DNA of 64,000 nucleotides, taken from NCBI RefSeq assembly GCF_017368795.1, contig NZ_JAFNLL010000002.1:186001-250000 (forward strand), read 5' to 3'. Positions 45,960 to 54,321 of the stretch are shown one piece after another. The position numbers were made by a program, and so were the translations under genes. This DNA comes from Arthrobacter cavernae (lineage in GTDB: Bacteria > Actinomycetota > Actinomycetes > Actinomycetales > Micrococcaceae). The stretch's first letter is position 1. Every line of letters begins with the position of its first letter. The notes below the pieces were generated by a model. The model was not told the origin of the DNA, made no database searches, and was given only the letters and a program-made list of their open reading frames with translations.

Positions 45960-46774
45960 GAGCCCATCCTTTTGGCGAATTGGCGGCGCGTCAGCACCCA
46001 GCCGGCGGAGGCTGTGGCCACCAGGAACACGAGGTGCGCGAGGGTCAGCAGGGGTGGCTCCTCCAGTCCGTATGTCAGCACGCGGCCCAGTTCCGTGCCG
46101 TGCCACACCGGCGAGATCCAGCCGATCCAGCGCACTGCCAGCGGCAGCGAATCCAGGGGGAAGAATGTCCCGGAGAACAGGAACAGCGGCATGACGATGA
46201 AGCGCTGCACCAGGGCGAACTGGCCGGAGTCCTTGGTGAGACTCGATGCGTATGCCATCAGGGGCAGCCCGAAGGAGAGCGCCGCCAGCGTGGCCACGAG
46301 CGCCGACAACCAGCCCCAGCCGCTCGGCGACGCCCCGAACAGCGCGACGACGGCAAAGTAGATGAGCGATTGGAGCAGGAATCGCAGGGTGCCGGCCATG
46401 ATGTGGCCGGCGGCGATCTGCTGCGGAACCAGCGGTGAGGCGTGCGGGCCGAAGAACACCCGCCGCCATTTGAAGCCGTCCATGATCGGGTAGGAGAACT
46501 CGCCGGACGCCGTCATGACCGCGGCCGAGACGAGCAGGGCCGGGGCGATGAAGGACAGGTAGCTGACGCCGAATACGGCGTCAGCGTTGGCATCCACGAG
46601 GCTCGCGAGGCCGACGCCCATGGCAAAGAGGTAGGCCACGGGCTGCCCTACGCTGTATAGGAACACGGACCAGCCGTAGCCCCGCATTACGCGCAGCACC
46701 TGTTCGGCGTAGAAGAACGAACCCCAGCGCCGGGCGCGCGCGGCAGAGACGGCCGGTGAGTGGGCCCTAGTCAA
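45956..46774 (-). CDS. ABC-2 type transporter permease (first)
   Basis: A 272-residue paralogue of the downstream permease, with the same plan (YSVGQPVAYLFAMGVGLASL, LFSGTFFPLDSLPLAVRWIGWISPVWHGTELGR). TTG 46774 with GGGAG five bases upstream is the start. It begins 9 nt after the stop of the ATPase gene. Having two related permease genes suggests a heterodimeric membrane part. Confidence 0.9.
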   Translation of the reverse strand: MTRAHSPAVSAARARRWGSFFYAEQVLRVMRGYGWSVFLYSVGQPVAYLFAMGVGLASLVDANADAVFGVSYLSFIAPALLVSAAVMTASGEFSYPIMDGFKWRRVFFGPHASPLVPQQIAAGHIMAGTLRFLLQSLIYFAVVALFGASPSGWGWLSALVATLAALSFGLPLMAYASSLTKDSGQFALVQRFIVMPLFLFSGTFFPLDSLPLAVRWIGWISPVWHGTELGRVLTYGLEEPPLLTLAHLVFLVATASAGWVLTRRQFAKRMGS

Positions 46775-46783
46775 CTGTTCTCC

Positions 46784-47761
46784 CTAGTCAACGAGGCTCC
46801 TGCCGGTCAGCCGGAGGAACACGTCCTCCAGCGAGGAACGGCGCACCAGCGATGTCAGCGGGCGCAGCCCGCGGGCCGTGACCTGCTCAAGGGCGGCCTC
46901 GCCGTCGTCGGCGTAGATCAGCACGCGGTCCGGGAGCGCCTCGAGCCGCTCGCCAATGCCCTGGAGCTCGACGCCGATGCCCGCGTTCCGTTCGGAACCG
47001 AACCTGAGCTCCAGGACCTCCCGGGTGGAGTGTTCGCGGATGAGGCTGGCCGGCGAGCCCTCGGCCATGATGCGGCCCTTGTCGACGACGATCAGCCGGT
47101 CGCAGAGCTGTTCTGCCTCGTCCATGTAGTGGGTGGTGAGGATGAGCGTGACGCCCTGCTCCTTGAGCCGGAAGAGCCGGTCCCAGAGCGTGTGGCGGGC
47201 CTGCGGGTCCAGGCCGGTGGTGGGTTCGTCGAGCAGCAGGATCCGGGGCTCATTGATGAGCGCCCGTGCAATGGTGAGGCGCCGCTTCATGCCGCCGGAG
47301 AGGGCGTCCACCTTGGACTTGGCCTTGTCAGTCAGCTGGGCGAATTCGAGCAGTTCGTCGGCCTTGGGACGCAGGTAGCTCAGGGGCAGCCCAAAGTAGC
47401 GGCCGTAGACGATGAGGTTCTCGCGGACGCGCAGCTCCTCGTCCAGGTTGTCCTGCTGCGGCACCACGCCCAGGTGGGCGCGGACTTCCGGGCCGTGGTT
47501 GTCCGGGTCCAGTCCCATGATGCTGAGCGTTCCCGAGCTCCGACGGGACACGCCGCCGATCATCTTCATGGTGGTGGACTTGCCCGCGCCGTTGGGGCCA
47601 AGCAGGCCGAAGGACTCCCCCGCCGGAACTTCGAAGGAGACGGCGTCGACGGCGGTGAGGTCGCCGTATGTCTTGGTGAGGTTCCGGGCGCTGATGACGA
47701 TGGGTGGGTTCATGTGGAAGCTGGCTGACGTGGATGCGGAGCGGATGGCTTCATTGTGCAC
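46784..47761 (-). CDS. ABC transporter ATP-binding protein (drug-resistance exporter, DrrA-like)
   Basis: A 325-residue ATPase with Walker A GLLGPNGAGKSTTMKM, Q-loop VVPQQDN, signature LSGGMKRRLTIARAL, Walker B ILLLDEPTTGLDPQAR and switch His in LTTHYMDEAE. The DrrA-type C-terminal domain (about 235-325) is present. It powers export with the two ABC-2 permeases that follow. GTG 47761 is taken because TATTCT lies seven bases before it; ATG 47713 (16 codons later) is the alternative. No regulator or biosynthetic genes are adjacent to suggest the substrate. Confidence 0.9.
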   Translation of the reverse strand: MHNEAIRSASTSASFHMNPPIVISARNLTKTYGDLTAVDAVSFEVPAGESFGLLGPNGAGKSTTMKMIGGVSRRSSGTLSIMGLDPDNHGPEVRAHLGVVPQQDNLDEELRVRENLIVYGRYFGLPLSYLRPKADELLEFAQLTDKAKSKVDALSGGMKRRLTIARALINEPRILLLDEPTTGLDPQARHTLWDRLFRLKEQGVTLILTTHYMDEAEQLCDRLIVVDKGRIMAEGSPASLIREHSTREVLELRFGSERNAGIGVELQGIGERLEALPDRVLIYADDGEAALEQVTARGLRPLTSLVRRSSLEDVFLRLTGRSLVD

Positions 47762-47768
47762 CCTCCGC

Positions 47769-47774
47769 AGAATA
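47769..47774 (-). promoter_or_regulatory. -10 element of leaderless promoter (ABC exporter operon)
   Basis: TATTCT on the minus strand, 7 nt, then GTG 47761. GGAGG abuts the GTG without room for a normal ribosome site, which favours a leaderless start. Confidence 0.45.
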
Positions 47775-47796
47775 GTGGAGCCAAGGAATGCGTGAA

Positions 47797-47828
47797 AGAC
47801 CCCTTGCAGAGTTTTCTGCGAGGGGTCT
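47797..47828 (-). terminator. Terminator of folD
   Basis: A 14-bp stem with one G-T pair (47797-47810 with 47815-47828) and a 4-nt loop, 63 bp after the folD stop; TTTC follows on the minus strand. Confidence 0.75.
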
Positions 47829-47891
47829 CTCGGAAAATGCGGGGAGGTGTTGCCGGGCGTCGTGGCGGTGCCTGGCTAAGAGCCTGCTGAA

Positions 47892-48791
47892 CTAGTGCTG
47901 CGCGGCCAGCTGGCGTTCGGCGGCTTCGACCACGTTGGTCATGAGCAGCGCCACCGTCATGGGCCCAACGCCGCCGGGGTTCGGAGAAATCCAGCCGGCC
48001 ACCTTCGCAGCGGCGGGGTCGATGTCGCCGTGGACCTTGCCCTTGCCCGTGGCAGGGTCGGTCTCACGGGTGACACCGACGTCGAGCAATGCAGCGCCCG
48101 GCTTCACGTCCGAAGCCTTGACGATGTGCTTCACGCCGGCCGCGCCCACGATCACATCGGCCTGCCGGAGCAGCTCCGACATATTGGTGGTGCCCGTGTG
48201 AGTCAGGGTTACCGTGGCGTTGATCTCGCGGCGGGTCAGCAGCAGGCCGATGGACCGGCCGATCGTGACGCCGCGTCCGACCACCACCACGTGTTTGCCC
48301 TTGAGGTCATAGCCGTTGCGCAGCAGCAGCTCAATGACACCGCGGGGTGTGCACGGCAGGGGCGTGTCGATGGGTCCGTTGACGTTGAGCACAAGGCGGC
48401 CCAGGTTGGTCGGGTGCAGGCCGTCGGCGTCCTTGGCGGGGTCGATCCGCTCCAGGATGGCGTCCGTGTCAATGTGCTTGGGCAGCGGCAACTGCACAAT
48501 GTACCCGTGGCATCCAGGATCCGCATTGAGTTCGTCAATGAGGGCCTCAACCTCGGCCTGGGTGGCGTCCGCGGGCAGCTCACGCTGGATCGAATTCATC
48601 CCGATCTCCACCGACTGCTTGTGCTTCATGGACACGTACAGCTGCGAGGCCGGGTCCGCACCCACGAGCACGGTCGCGATTCCGGGGATGACGCCTCGGG
48701 CCTTCAGGGCCGCCACTCGTTCGGTCAGTTCTGCCTTGATGGCTGCGGCGGTGGCCTTGCCGTCCAGGATCTGTGCGGTGGGCTGTGTCAT
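47892..48791 (-). CDS. folD: Bifunctional methylenetetrahydrofolate dehydrogenase/methenyltetrahydrofolate cyclohydrolase
   Basis: A 299-residue enzyme interconverting 5,10-methylene- and 10-formyl-tetrahydrofolate with NADP. Motifs are [14 protein letters not shown] with the catalytic Lys, [30 protein letters not shown] in the NADP fold and [18 protein letters not shown] at the end. It follows glyA by 143 bp on the same strand. The riboswitch ahead of glyA could therefore act on both if transcription continues. Confidence 0.95.
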   Translation of the reverse strand: MTQPTAQILDGKATAAAIKAELTERVAALKARGVIPGIATVLVGADPASQLYVSMKHKQSVEIGMNSIQRELPADATQAEVEALIDELNADPGCHGYIVQLPLPKHIDTDAILERIDPAKDADGLHPTNLGRLVLNVNGPIDTPLPCTPRGVIELLLRNGYDLKGKHVVVVGRGVTIGRSIGLLLTRREINATVTLTHTGTTNMSELLRQADVIVGAAGVKHIVKASDVKPGAALLDVGVTRETDPATGKGKVHGDIDPAAAKVAGWISPNPGGVGPMTVALLMTNVVEAAERQLAAQH

Positions 48792-48838
48792 TCCGTCTGC
48801 TCTTTCTGGGTGGGTGAGCTGTTGAGGGGGCTCATGCC

Positions 48839-48894
48839 GACGGGATCCGCCGCCTGGTGTGGGGCGCCGGATCCCGTCAGCTGATCCGGATCAG
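48839..48894 (-). other. Two inverted repeats between glyA and folD
   Basis: An 11-bp stem (48839-48849 with 48868-48878, 18-nt loop) and a perfect 14-bp palindrome CTGATCCGGATCAG (48881-48894). They lie after the glyA stop and before folD. They could be a partial terminator plus an operator; neither has a U-run. Confidence 0.5.
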
Positions 48895-48934
48895 TGTCCG
48901 GGGTGTTCGTGTCAGTGCTCCGCGAGGGGGCGGG

Positions 48935-50227
48935 TTACCACTGCTCGTGCTGCGGGTACAGCGGGAAGTCGGCTGCCAGCTTGTCGACGCGGGTCTGGAG
49001 GGCCTGGATGTCGGTGGCGGAGCCGGACTTCAGCGCGGTGGCGATGATGTCCGCAACCTCGGTGAACTCTGCCGCGCCGAAGCCACGGGTGGCCAGGGCC
49101 GGAGTGCCGATGCGCAGGCCGGAGGTGACCATCGGCGGGCGCGGGTCGAACGGCACGGCGTTGCGGTTGACGGTGATGCCCACGGAGTGCAGGAGGTCTT
49201 CTGCCTGCTGGCCGTCCAGCTGCGAGTTGCGCAGGTCCACGAGCACCAGGTGGACATCCGTGCCGCCCGTCAGGACCGAGACGCCGGCGTCGGCGACGTC
49301 GGACTGGTTGAGGCGGTCGGCGATGATCTTGGCGCCTTCGAGGACGCGCTCCTGGCGCTCCTTGAATTCCTCGCCGGCGGCGATCTTGAAGGCCACGGCC
49401 TTGGCCGCGATGACGTGCATGAGCGGGCCGCCCTGCTGGCCCGGGAAGACGCTGGAGTTGAGCTTCTTGGCCCACTCCTGCTTGGCCAGGATCACACCGG
49501 AGCGCGGGCCGGACAGGGTCTTGTGCACGGTGGAGGTCACGACGTCGGAGTACGGGACCGGGCTCGGGTGCAGGCCTGCTGCCACCAGACCGGCGAAGTG
49601 TGCCATGTCCGTCCAGAGCAGGGCGCCGACCTCGTCCGCGATGGAGCGGAAGGCTGCGAAGTCGAGGTGGCGCGGGTAGGCGGACCAGCCGGCGATGATG
49701 ACCTGCGGCTTCTCGGCGATGGCCTGCTCGCGCAGCTTGTCCATGTCGATGCGGAAGGTGTCTTCTTCGACCTGGTAGGCGGCAACGTTGTAGAGCTTGC
49801 CGGAGAAGTTCAGCTTCATGCCGTGGGTCAGGTGTCCGCCGTGGGCCAGGGACAGGCCCAGGATCTTGTCACCGGGGGTGATCATGGCGGACAGTGCCGC
49901 GGCGTTGGCCTGGGCACCGGAGTGCGGCTGGACGTTGGCGTACTCGGCGCCGAAGAGGGCCTTGACGCGGTCGATCGCGAGCTGCTCGGCGATGTCGACG
50001 TATTCACAGCCGCCGTAGTAGCGGCGGCCCGGGTAGCCCTCGGCGTACTTGTTGGTCAGCACGGAGCCCTGGGCTTCCATGACGGCGCGGGGGGCGAAGT
50101 TTTCGGAGGCGATCATTTCCAGGGTGCCGCGCTGGCGGCCAAGTTCCTGGTCAAGGACCGCGGCGATCTCGGGGTCAATCTCGGCAAGCGACTGGTTGCT
50201 GATGGTCGCGGAGGTGGTAGTAGTCAC
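48935..50227 (-). CDS. glyA: Serine hydroxymethyltransferase
   Basis: A PLP enzyme of 430 residues converting serine and tetrahydrofolate to glycine and methylene-tetrahydrofolate. The cofactor Lys is K236 in [14 protein letters not shown]. Other marks are [10 protein letters not shown] at the N terminus, [12 protein letters not shown], and [16 protein letters not shown] 50227 with AGGAG seven bases upstream is chosen over an in-frame start 21 nt earlier. A ZTP-type riboswitch occupies its 5' leader. Confidence 0.96.
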   Translation of the reverse strand: MTTTTSATISNQSLAEIDPEIAAVLDQELGRQRGTLEMIASENFAPRAVMEAQGSVLTNKYAEGYPGRRYYGGCEYVDIAEQLAIDRVKALFGAEYANVQPHSGAQANAAALSAMITPGDKILGLSLAHGGHLTHGMKLNFSGKLYNVAAYQVEEDTFRIDMDKLREQAIAEKPQVIIAGWSAYPRHLDFAAFRSIADEVGALLWTDMAHFAGLVAAGLHPSPVPYSDVVTSTVHKTLSGPRSGVILAKQEWAKKLNSSVFPGQQGGPLMHVIAAKAVAFKIAAGEEFKERQERVLEGAKIIADRLNQSDVADAGVSVLTGGTDVHLVLVDLRNSQLDGQQAEDLLHSVGITVNRNAVPFDPRPPMVTSGLRIGTPALATRGFGAAEFTEVADIIATALKSGSATDIQALQTRVDKLAADFPLYPQHEQW

Positions 50228-50293
50228 GAAGAACTCCTGGCTAGGCAACGGGGAACTGCTACAGGTCAGGCTACCGGCAGGGGTAATCCCGCG

Positions 50294-50312
50294 TCCCTCT
50301 CATTACGAGGGA
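50294..50312 (-). promoter_or_regulatory. Hairpin after the riboswitch core (possible expression platform)
   Basis: TCCCTC/GAGGGA stem with a 7-nt loop, between the aptamer and glyA. No U-run follows, so control may be at translation or by another factor. Confidence 0.4.
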
Positions 50313-50336
50313 TGGCACCGGTAAAACGTGACCCTC

Positions 50337-50414
50337 GGCCCAGGCGTACGATCCGTGGTCTTCATGATTGCCGCTCCCTGGTGGTACACCACCCAACGCC
50401 AGTTGCGACGCCTT
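50337..50414 (-). ncRNA. ZTP (pfl) riboswitch in the glyA leader
   Basis: Read on the minus strand, the segment contains the hallmark pieces of the ZTP/ZMP aptamer in order: CGCAACTGGCG, then GTGGTGTACCACCAGGGAGCG, where the middle forms the GTGG/CCAC hairpin with the GGGAGC core, and after a linker CGCCTGGGCC, which closes the pseudoknot. These motifs match my memory of the pfl consensus. The aptamer senses the purine intermediate ZTP/ZMP, which builds up when formyl-tetrahydrofolate is short, and known members often precede glyA or folD. It ends about 110 nt before the glyA start. Confidence 0.85.
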
Positions 50415-50439
50415 AAACAGTACAACAAGGGAGCACGGG

Positions 50440-50445
50440 TAGGCT
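50440..50445 (+). promoter_or_regulatory. -10 element of leaderless promoter (purU)
   Basis: TAGGCT, 7 nt, then GTG 50453. Confidence 0.5.
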
Positions 50446-50452
50446 TGACTGT

Positions 50453-51313
50453 GTGACTGACTCCACCCTGCCTGCCGCTTTTGTCGTAACACTGTCCTGC
50501 CCGGACCGCCCCGGAATCGTCCACGCCGTGGCCGGAGCCCTGCTGGAGGCCGGATGCAACATCGCCGACTCGCAGCAATACGGCAGCCCCAGCACCGGCA
50601 ACTTCTTCATGCGCGTCGAAGCCACCACGTCGTCCAGCCAGGCCGAACTGAGCGCTTCCCTGGCACCCGTGGCCGAAGCCTTCGGCATGACCTGGCAGAT
50701 CAGCCCGGTGGGCCGGAAGGTCCGTACCCTGATCCTGGGTTCCAAGGACGCGCACTGCCTGAACGACCTCCTGTTCCAGCAGCGCACCGGCACCCTTCCC
50801 ATCGAGGTCCCGGCCATCGTCTCCAACCACCGCGACCTTGAGGGCCTTGCCGAGTTCTACGGCATCCCGTTCCACCACATTCCCGTCACCCCGGACACCA
50901 AGCCCCAGGCCGAGGCCGCGCTCCTGAAGCTCATCGCCGAGCATGACATCGAACTGACTGTCTTGGCCCGCTACATGCAGGTGCTCTCCGACGAACTCTG
51001 CACGGAGCTCAACGGCAGGGCCATCAACATCCACCACTCCTTCCTGCCCTCCTTCAAGGGCGCCAAGCCGTACCATCAGGCACACGCCCGCGGCGTGAAG
51101 ATCATCGGCGCCACGGCACACTACGTGACCGCGGACCTGGACGAGGGTCCCATCATTGAGCAGGAAGTCATCCGCGTGGACCACGCCCGCACGGCCGAGC
51201 AGTTTGTGCAGATGGGCCGCGACGTGGAAGGCCGCACACTGGCCCAGGCCGTGCAGTGGCACGCCGAGCACCGTGTGCTGCTGGACGGCTCCCGGACCGT
51301 GGTGTTCAACTAA
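50453..51313 (+). CDS. purU: Formyltetrahydrofolate deformylase
   Basis: A 286-residue enzyme that hydrolyses 10-formyl-tetrahydrofolate to formate and tetrahydrofolate, balancing the one-carbon pool. An N-terminal ACT domain (about 5-85, VVTLSCPDRPGIVHAVAGALLE) is followed by a formyltransferase-type catalytic domain. The catalytic Asn-His-Asp are in INIHHSFLPSFKGAKPYHQA and TADLDEGPIIEQ. GTG 50453 has no ribosome site but has TAGGCT seven bases upstream. It diverges from glyA-folD, sharing the riboswitch-bearing spacer. Confidence 0.95.
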   Translation: MTDSTLPAAFVVTLSCPDRPGIVHAVAGALLEAGCNIADSQQYGSPSTGNFFMRVEATTSSSQAELSASLAPVAEAFGMTWQISPVGRKVRTLILGSKDAHCLNDLLFQQRTGTLPIEVPAIVSNHRDLEGLAEFYGIPFHHIPVTPDTKPQAEAALLKLIAEHDIELTVLARYMQVLSDELCTELNGRAINIHHSFLPSFKGAKPYHQAHARGVKIIGATAHYVTADLDEGPIIEQEVIRVDHARTAEQFVQMGRDVEGRTLAQAVQWHAEHRVLLDGSRTVVFN

Positions 51314-51322
51314 CTGCCCTCC

Positions 51323-51328
51323 TAAGCT
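51323..51328 (+). promoter_or_regulatory. -10 element of leaderless promoter (methyltransferase)
   Basis: TAAGCT, 6 nt (ggtccc), then ATG 51335; it begins 10 nt after the purU stop. Confidence 0.5.
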
Positions 51329-51334
51329 GGTCCC

Positions 51335-52000
51335 ATGCAGGGCATCCCTGAACCGGCCGACCATGAGGCGGACCTCGCGGCGTTTTACGATCGCCAGGCA
51401 CCCATCCGGAACACGCGTTCCCTGACGCCGCACCGGGTCGAATGCCGCGAGTGGTTCATCCGCCTGCTGAAGGACGAGCACAGGCATTCGGTGTTCGAAC
51501 TTGGCTGCGGCACCGGCGTCGAGGGTTTGGAGTTCGTCCGGGCGGGACTGCACTACACCGGCGTGGACCTGTCCGAGGAAAGCATCCACGTGGCCCGTGG
51601 CAACGGACTCGACGCCACAGTCGCCAGCGGCCGCAGCCTGCCGTTTCCCGACGGCGCCTTCCCGGCGGTGTGGACGATGAGCACCCTTCTGCATGTCCCC
51701 AACAGCAGAATCCACGACGTCGCCGGCGAACTCGTGCGGGTCAGCGCGCCCGGCGCGCCAATCGCCGTCGGGCTCTGGTCAGGAGACGATGAAGAGGTCC
51801 TCAACCCGGAGGACCAGGATGAACCCCGGCGGTTCTTCAGCCGGCGCAGCGACGAGACTGTGCAGAGGATCTTTGGCGAGCACGGCACCGTGGAACACTT
51901 CCGGACCTGGCCGGAAGGCTTCGGCGTCGAGTCCGGCCCGGGCGCCGGGCAATGGGTGCAGCACTACCAGTTCCTGGTGCTGCGGACACCGTCCGTCTGA
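51335..52000 (+). CDS. Class I SAM-dependent methyltransferase
   Basis: A 221-residue Rossmann-fold methyltransferase. The SAM-binding glycine motif is FELGCGTGVEGLEF (about 52), the acidic end of strand 2 is TGVDLSEESI, and motif III-like sequences are FPDGAFPAVWTMSTLLHVP and VSAPGAPIAVGLW. It belongs to the Methyltransf_11/25 type; the substrate is unknown. It is separated from purU by 21 bp, but the TAAGCT six bases before its ATG suggests its own leaderless transcript. Confidence 0.88.
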   Translation: MQGIPEPADHEADLAAFYDRQAPIRNTRSLTPHRVECREWFIRLLKDEHRHSVFELGCGTGVEGLEFVRAGLHYTGVDLSEESIHVARGNGLDATVASGRSLPFPDGAFPAVWTMSTLLHVPNSRIHDVAGELVRVSAPGAPIAVGLWSGDDEEVLNPEDQDEPRRFFSRRSDETVQRIFGEHGTVEHFRTWPEGFGVESGPGAGQWVQHYQFLVLRTPSV

Positions 52001-52050
52001 ACCACAACAAATGCGACTTGGATGGGATGGGTGGGGCGGACGCCGTGATC

Positions 52051-52056
52051 TAGGCT
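52051..52056 (+). promoter_or_regulatory. -10 element of leaderless promoter (gamma-carbonic anhydrase)
   Basis: TAGGCT, 6 nt (tgcccc), then ATG 52063. Confidence 0.5.
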
Positions 52057-52062
52057 TGCCCC

Positions 52063-52593
52063 ATGGCTCCCTCTTACACCTTCGCCGGGGACACCCCGGC
52101 CATCCATGACTCCGCCTTCGTGGCACCCACCGCGTCGATCATCGGCAAGGCCAGCCTGGGCGAAAACTCCAGCGCCTTCTACGGCGTTTCCGTGCGCGCG
52201 GACACCGCTGCCATCAGCGTCGGCGCCGGTTCGAACCTGCAGGACAACGTGGTCCTGCATGCCGATCCCGGCTTCCCGTGCACCGTCGGCGAGCGCGTCA
52301 GCGTGGGGCACGCCGCCGTCGTGCACGGCTGCACGGTGGAGGACGACTGCCTCATCGGCATGAGCGCCACCATCCTCAACGGCGCCGTGATCGGCACCGG
52401 CTCACTCGTGGCGGCGGGCGCCGTGGTCCTCGAAGGCACAGTCATCCCGCCGCGATCCCTGGTGGCCGGTGTCCCCGCCAAGGTCCGGCGGGAGCTCAGC
52501 GAGGAAGAGTTCCAGGGCGTGCTGCGCAACGCGGCGCACTACCAGGAGCTCGCCGCGGCGCACCGGGAGATGCACGCAGAACTGGCCCAGTAA
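52063..52593 (+). CDS. Gamma-carbonic anhydrase family protein (left-handed beta-helix)
   Basis: A 176-residue hexapeptide-repeat protein. The repeats run from about 20 to 145, then a C-terminal helix (SEEEFQGVLRNAAHYQELA) follows. Candidate zinc histidines are in NVVLHADPG, SVGHAAVVHGCTV, the usual positions in the YrdA/PaaY group. Members hydrate CO2 weakly or act as acetyltransferase-like or thioesterase proteins, so the activity is not certain. It has its own TAGGCT -10 element and converges with davB, 33 bp away. Confidence 0.88.
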   Translation: MAPSYTFAGDTPAIHDSAFVAPTASIIGKASLGENSSAFYGVSVRADTAAISVGAGSNLQDNVVLHADPGFPCTVGERVSVGHAAVVHGCTVEDDCLIGMSATILNGAVIGTGSLVAAGAVVLEGTVIPPRSLVAGVPAKVRRELSEEEFQGVLRNAAHYQELAAAHREMHAELAQ

Positions 52594-52626
52594 TCACAAT
52601 GCGGGGCCCGCAACGCTTGGGCCGGG

Positions 52627-54321
52627 TCAGTCCAGGCTGATCGGTCCCAGCTCGTCGAGCAGATCGCCGGGGCCGGGGTTGCCGGGCCGCGAGGCTCCGC
52701 CGAGGTGGTTCACCACGCCCCAGACGGCGTTCAGGCCCGTGGTGACGGCGCCCTCGGCCCAGCCTGCGGTGAATGAGACGTCGTCGCCCGCTAGGAAGAT
52801 GCCGCGCTGGCTCTCCGGCAGCTTGTCCTGCTTGAAGTGGGTGAACAGGCGCTGCTGGTAGCGGTAGTGCCCCGGCAGGTTTGCCTTGAACGCGCCCATG
52901 AAGTTGGGGTCGGCCTCCCAGGACACCGTGATCGGCTGGCCCACGATGTGGCTGGCGATGTCCACACCCGGGTAGATCTGCTCCAGTGAGTGCAGCATGA
53001 GCTTGACGCGCTCCTCGGCACTCAGCGCGAGCCACTTCAGGGCGTCGTCGTTCCACGTGTAGGACAAGAGGATCACGGCGGGCTTGTCCGGGCCGTCGTC
53101 GAGCAGGTACGTCGCCCGGTTGAGCCGGTCCGTCAGCGTCATGGACAGCACTTCCCGGCCCGTTTCTGGGTCGATGTCCTTCCAGAACGGCCGGTCCACC
53201 ATCACGAAGGTCTTGGACGACTGCATGTAGTGCGAGCGCTCAATCGCCGTCCACAGCTCCGAGGGGAACAGCGATTCCTCGGTGTGGATGCGGGTGGACA
53301 GCAGCCACGACTGGCAGGTGGTCACCACGGCCCGGTACGCGGCTTCGCGGCCCCAGCGCTCGCGCACCAAGAGGTCTCCGCTGCCCGCGCGGCTGATGCT
53401 GTCCACGGCGCCGCGCGGGGAACCGGAGTGCAGGGAGGCCAGGGAGGTTCCCCCGGGCCAGTGGGCCATGCCCGACGGCGCGTGGTTCCAGAGCGCTTCC
53501 GGCAGCCGCTGCGCTCCCCCGGTGACGAGCCGGTGCTGGTCATCGGCATCCGTGTAGACCACGCGCAGGATCTCCAGGATGGAGTTGGGGAAGTCGGTGT
53601 CCCAGCCGCCGGTGCCGAAGCCGACCTGGCCGAAGGCCTCGCGGTGGGCGAAGCCTGCCTCCTTGAAGGATGTGCTGGCGGCGATGAAGCCGTAGAAGGT
53701 CTGCTCGTCCAGCTGCGGGAGCAGGCCGTTCCAGAGCTCCTTGATCCGGGAGGTGTCCCGGGCCCGGATGGCTTCCTGCATCTCGCTGAAGGCCGCGCCG
53801 TCGTTGACGGCTGCTTTCCACGCGGCCGCGACCTCGTGGAAGAACTCCGGGAGCTCGTCCGGGGTGGCGGCATAGTGCTTCTTGCCGGCCAACTCGATCA
53901 CCGTGCTGGAGGTTGCCGGAGCGAGCGGATTGGGGAAGTCCTGGGTGTCCAGGCCCAGGAGGTCCACGTAGTGGTAGAACGCCTTGCCCGAGACCGGGAA
54001 GCGCATGCCGCCGAGGTCCGCCACCACGCCGGGCGCCGAGGGGAAGCTGGCTGTCCGGAGCCGGCCGCCGACCTGGTCGGCCTCGTAGACCACAGGCTTC
54101 AGGCCGAGCTTCATGAGCTCGTACGCCGTGACGAGTCCGGAGAGGCCGGCACCGATCACTGCCACCTCCGTGCCGTACAGCTCCGGCGGAACCGTGCCGA
54201 GGCCGTCCGGGTGCGCCAGGTAGTGGTCGTAGCTGAAGGGGAAGTCCGGGTTCAGCATGGTGATGGGCGCCTCGGCCGTCCCGGGAGCGAGCTCGGCGGG
54301 CAATTCGGTGGCGATGGTCAT
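52627..54321 (-). CDS. davB: Flavin amine oxidase family L-lysine 2-monooxygenase (DavB-like)
   Basis: A 564-residue flavoenzyme of the tryptophan/lysine 2-monooxygenase group. The FAD fold is VAVIGAGLSGLVTAYELM (about 54-70), followed by EADQVGGRLRT. Long stretches read as Pseudomonas lysine 2-monooxygenase as I recall it: DLGGMRFPVSGKAFYHYVD, FGQVGFGTGGWDTDFPNS, SSKTFVMVDRPFWKD and the end GPGDLLDELGPISL. It would convert L-lysine with O2 to 5-aminovaleramide, CO2 and water. The ATG overlaps the cationic permease stop by 4 nt, and a DavA-like amidase lies 4.5 kb away. An indole-acetamide (IaaM) role is less likely. Confidence 0.8.
   Translation of the reverse strand: MTIATELPAELAPGTAEAPITMLNPDFPFSYDHYLAHPDGLGTVPPELYGTEVAVIGAGLSGLVTAYELMKLGLKPVVYEADQVGGRLRTASFPSAPGVVADLGGMRFPVSGKAFYHYVDLLGLDTQDFPNPLAPATSSTVIELAGKKHYAATPDELPEFFHEVAAAWKAAVNDGAAFSEMQEAIRARDTSRIKELWNGLLPQLDEQTFYGFIAASTSFKEAGFAHREAFGQVGFGTGGWDTDFPNSILEILRVVYTDADDQHRLVTGGAQRLPEALWNHAPSGMAHWPGGTSLASLHSGSPRGAVDSISRAGSGDLLVRERWGREAAYRAVVTTCQSWLLSTRIHTEESLFPSELWTAIERSHYMQSSKTFVMVDRPFWKDIDPETGREVLSMTLTDRLNRATYLLDDGPDKPAVILLSYTWNDDALKWLALSAEERVKLMLHSLEQIYPGVDIASHIVGQPITVSWEADPNFMGAFKANLPGHYRYQQRLFTHFKQDKLPESQRGIFLAGDDVSFTAGWAEGAVTTGLNAVWGVVNHLGGASRPGNPGPGDLLDELGPISLD

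Noticed and set aside
50294..50420. Glycine or tetrahydrofolate riboswitch ahead of glyA
   Set aside because: Neither conserved core is present, while the pfl/ZTP motifs are found in order.
52627..54321. Tryptophan 2-monooxygenase (IaaM, auxin route) as the function of the flavin oxidase
   Set aside because: The N and C termini and internal blocks fit lysine 2-monooxygenase better, the coupled permease is of the cationic type, and the amidase nearby is of the nitrilase (DavA) type, not the amidase-signature type of IaaH.
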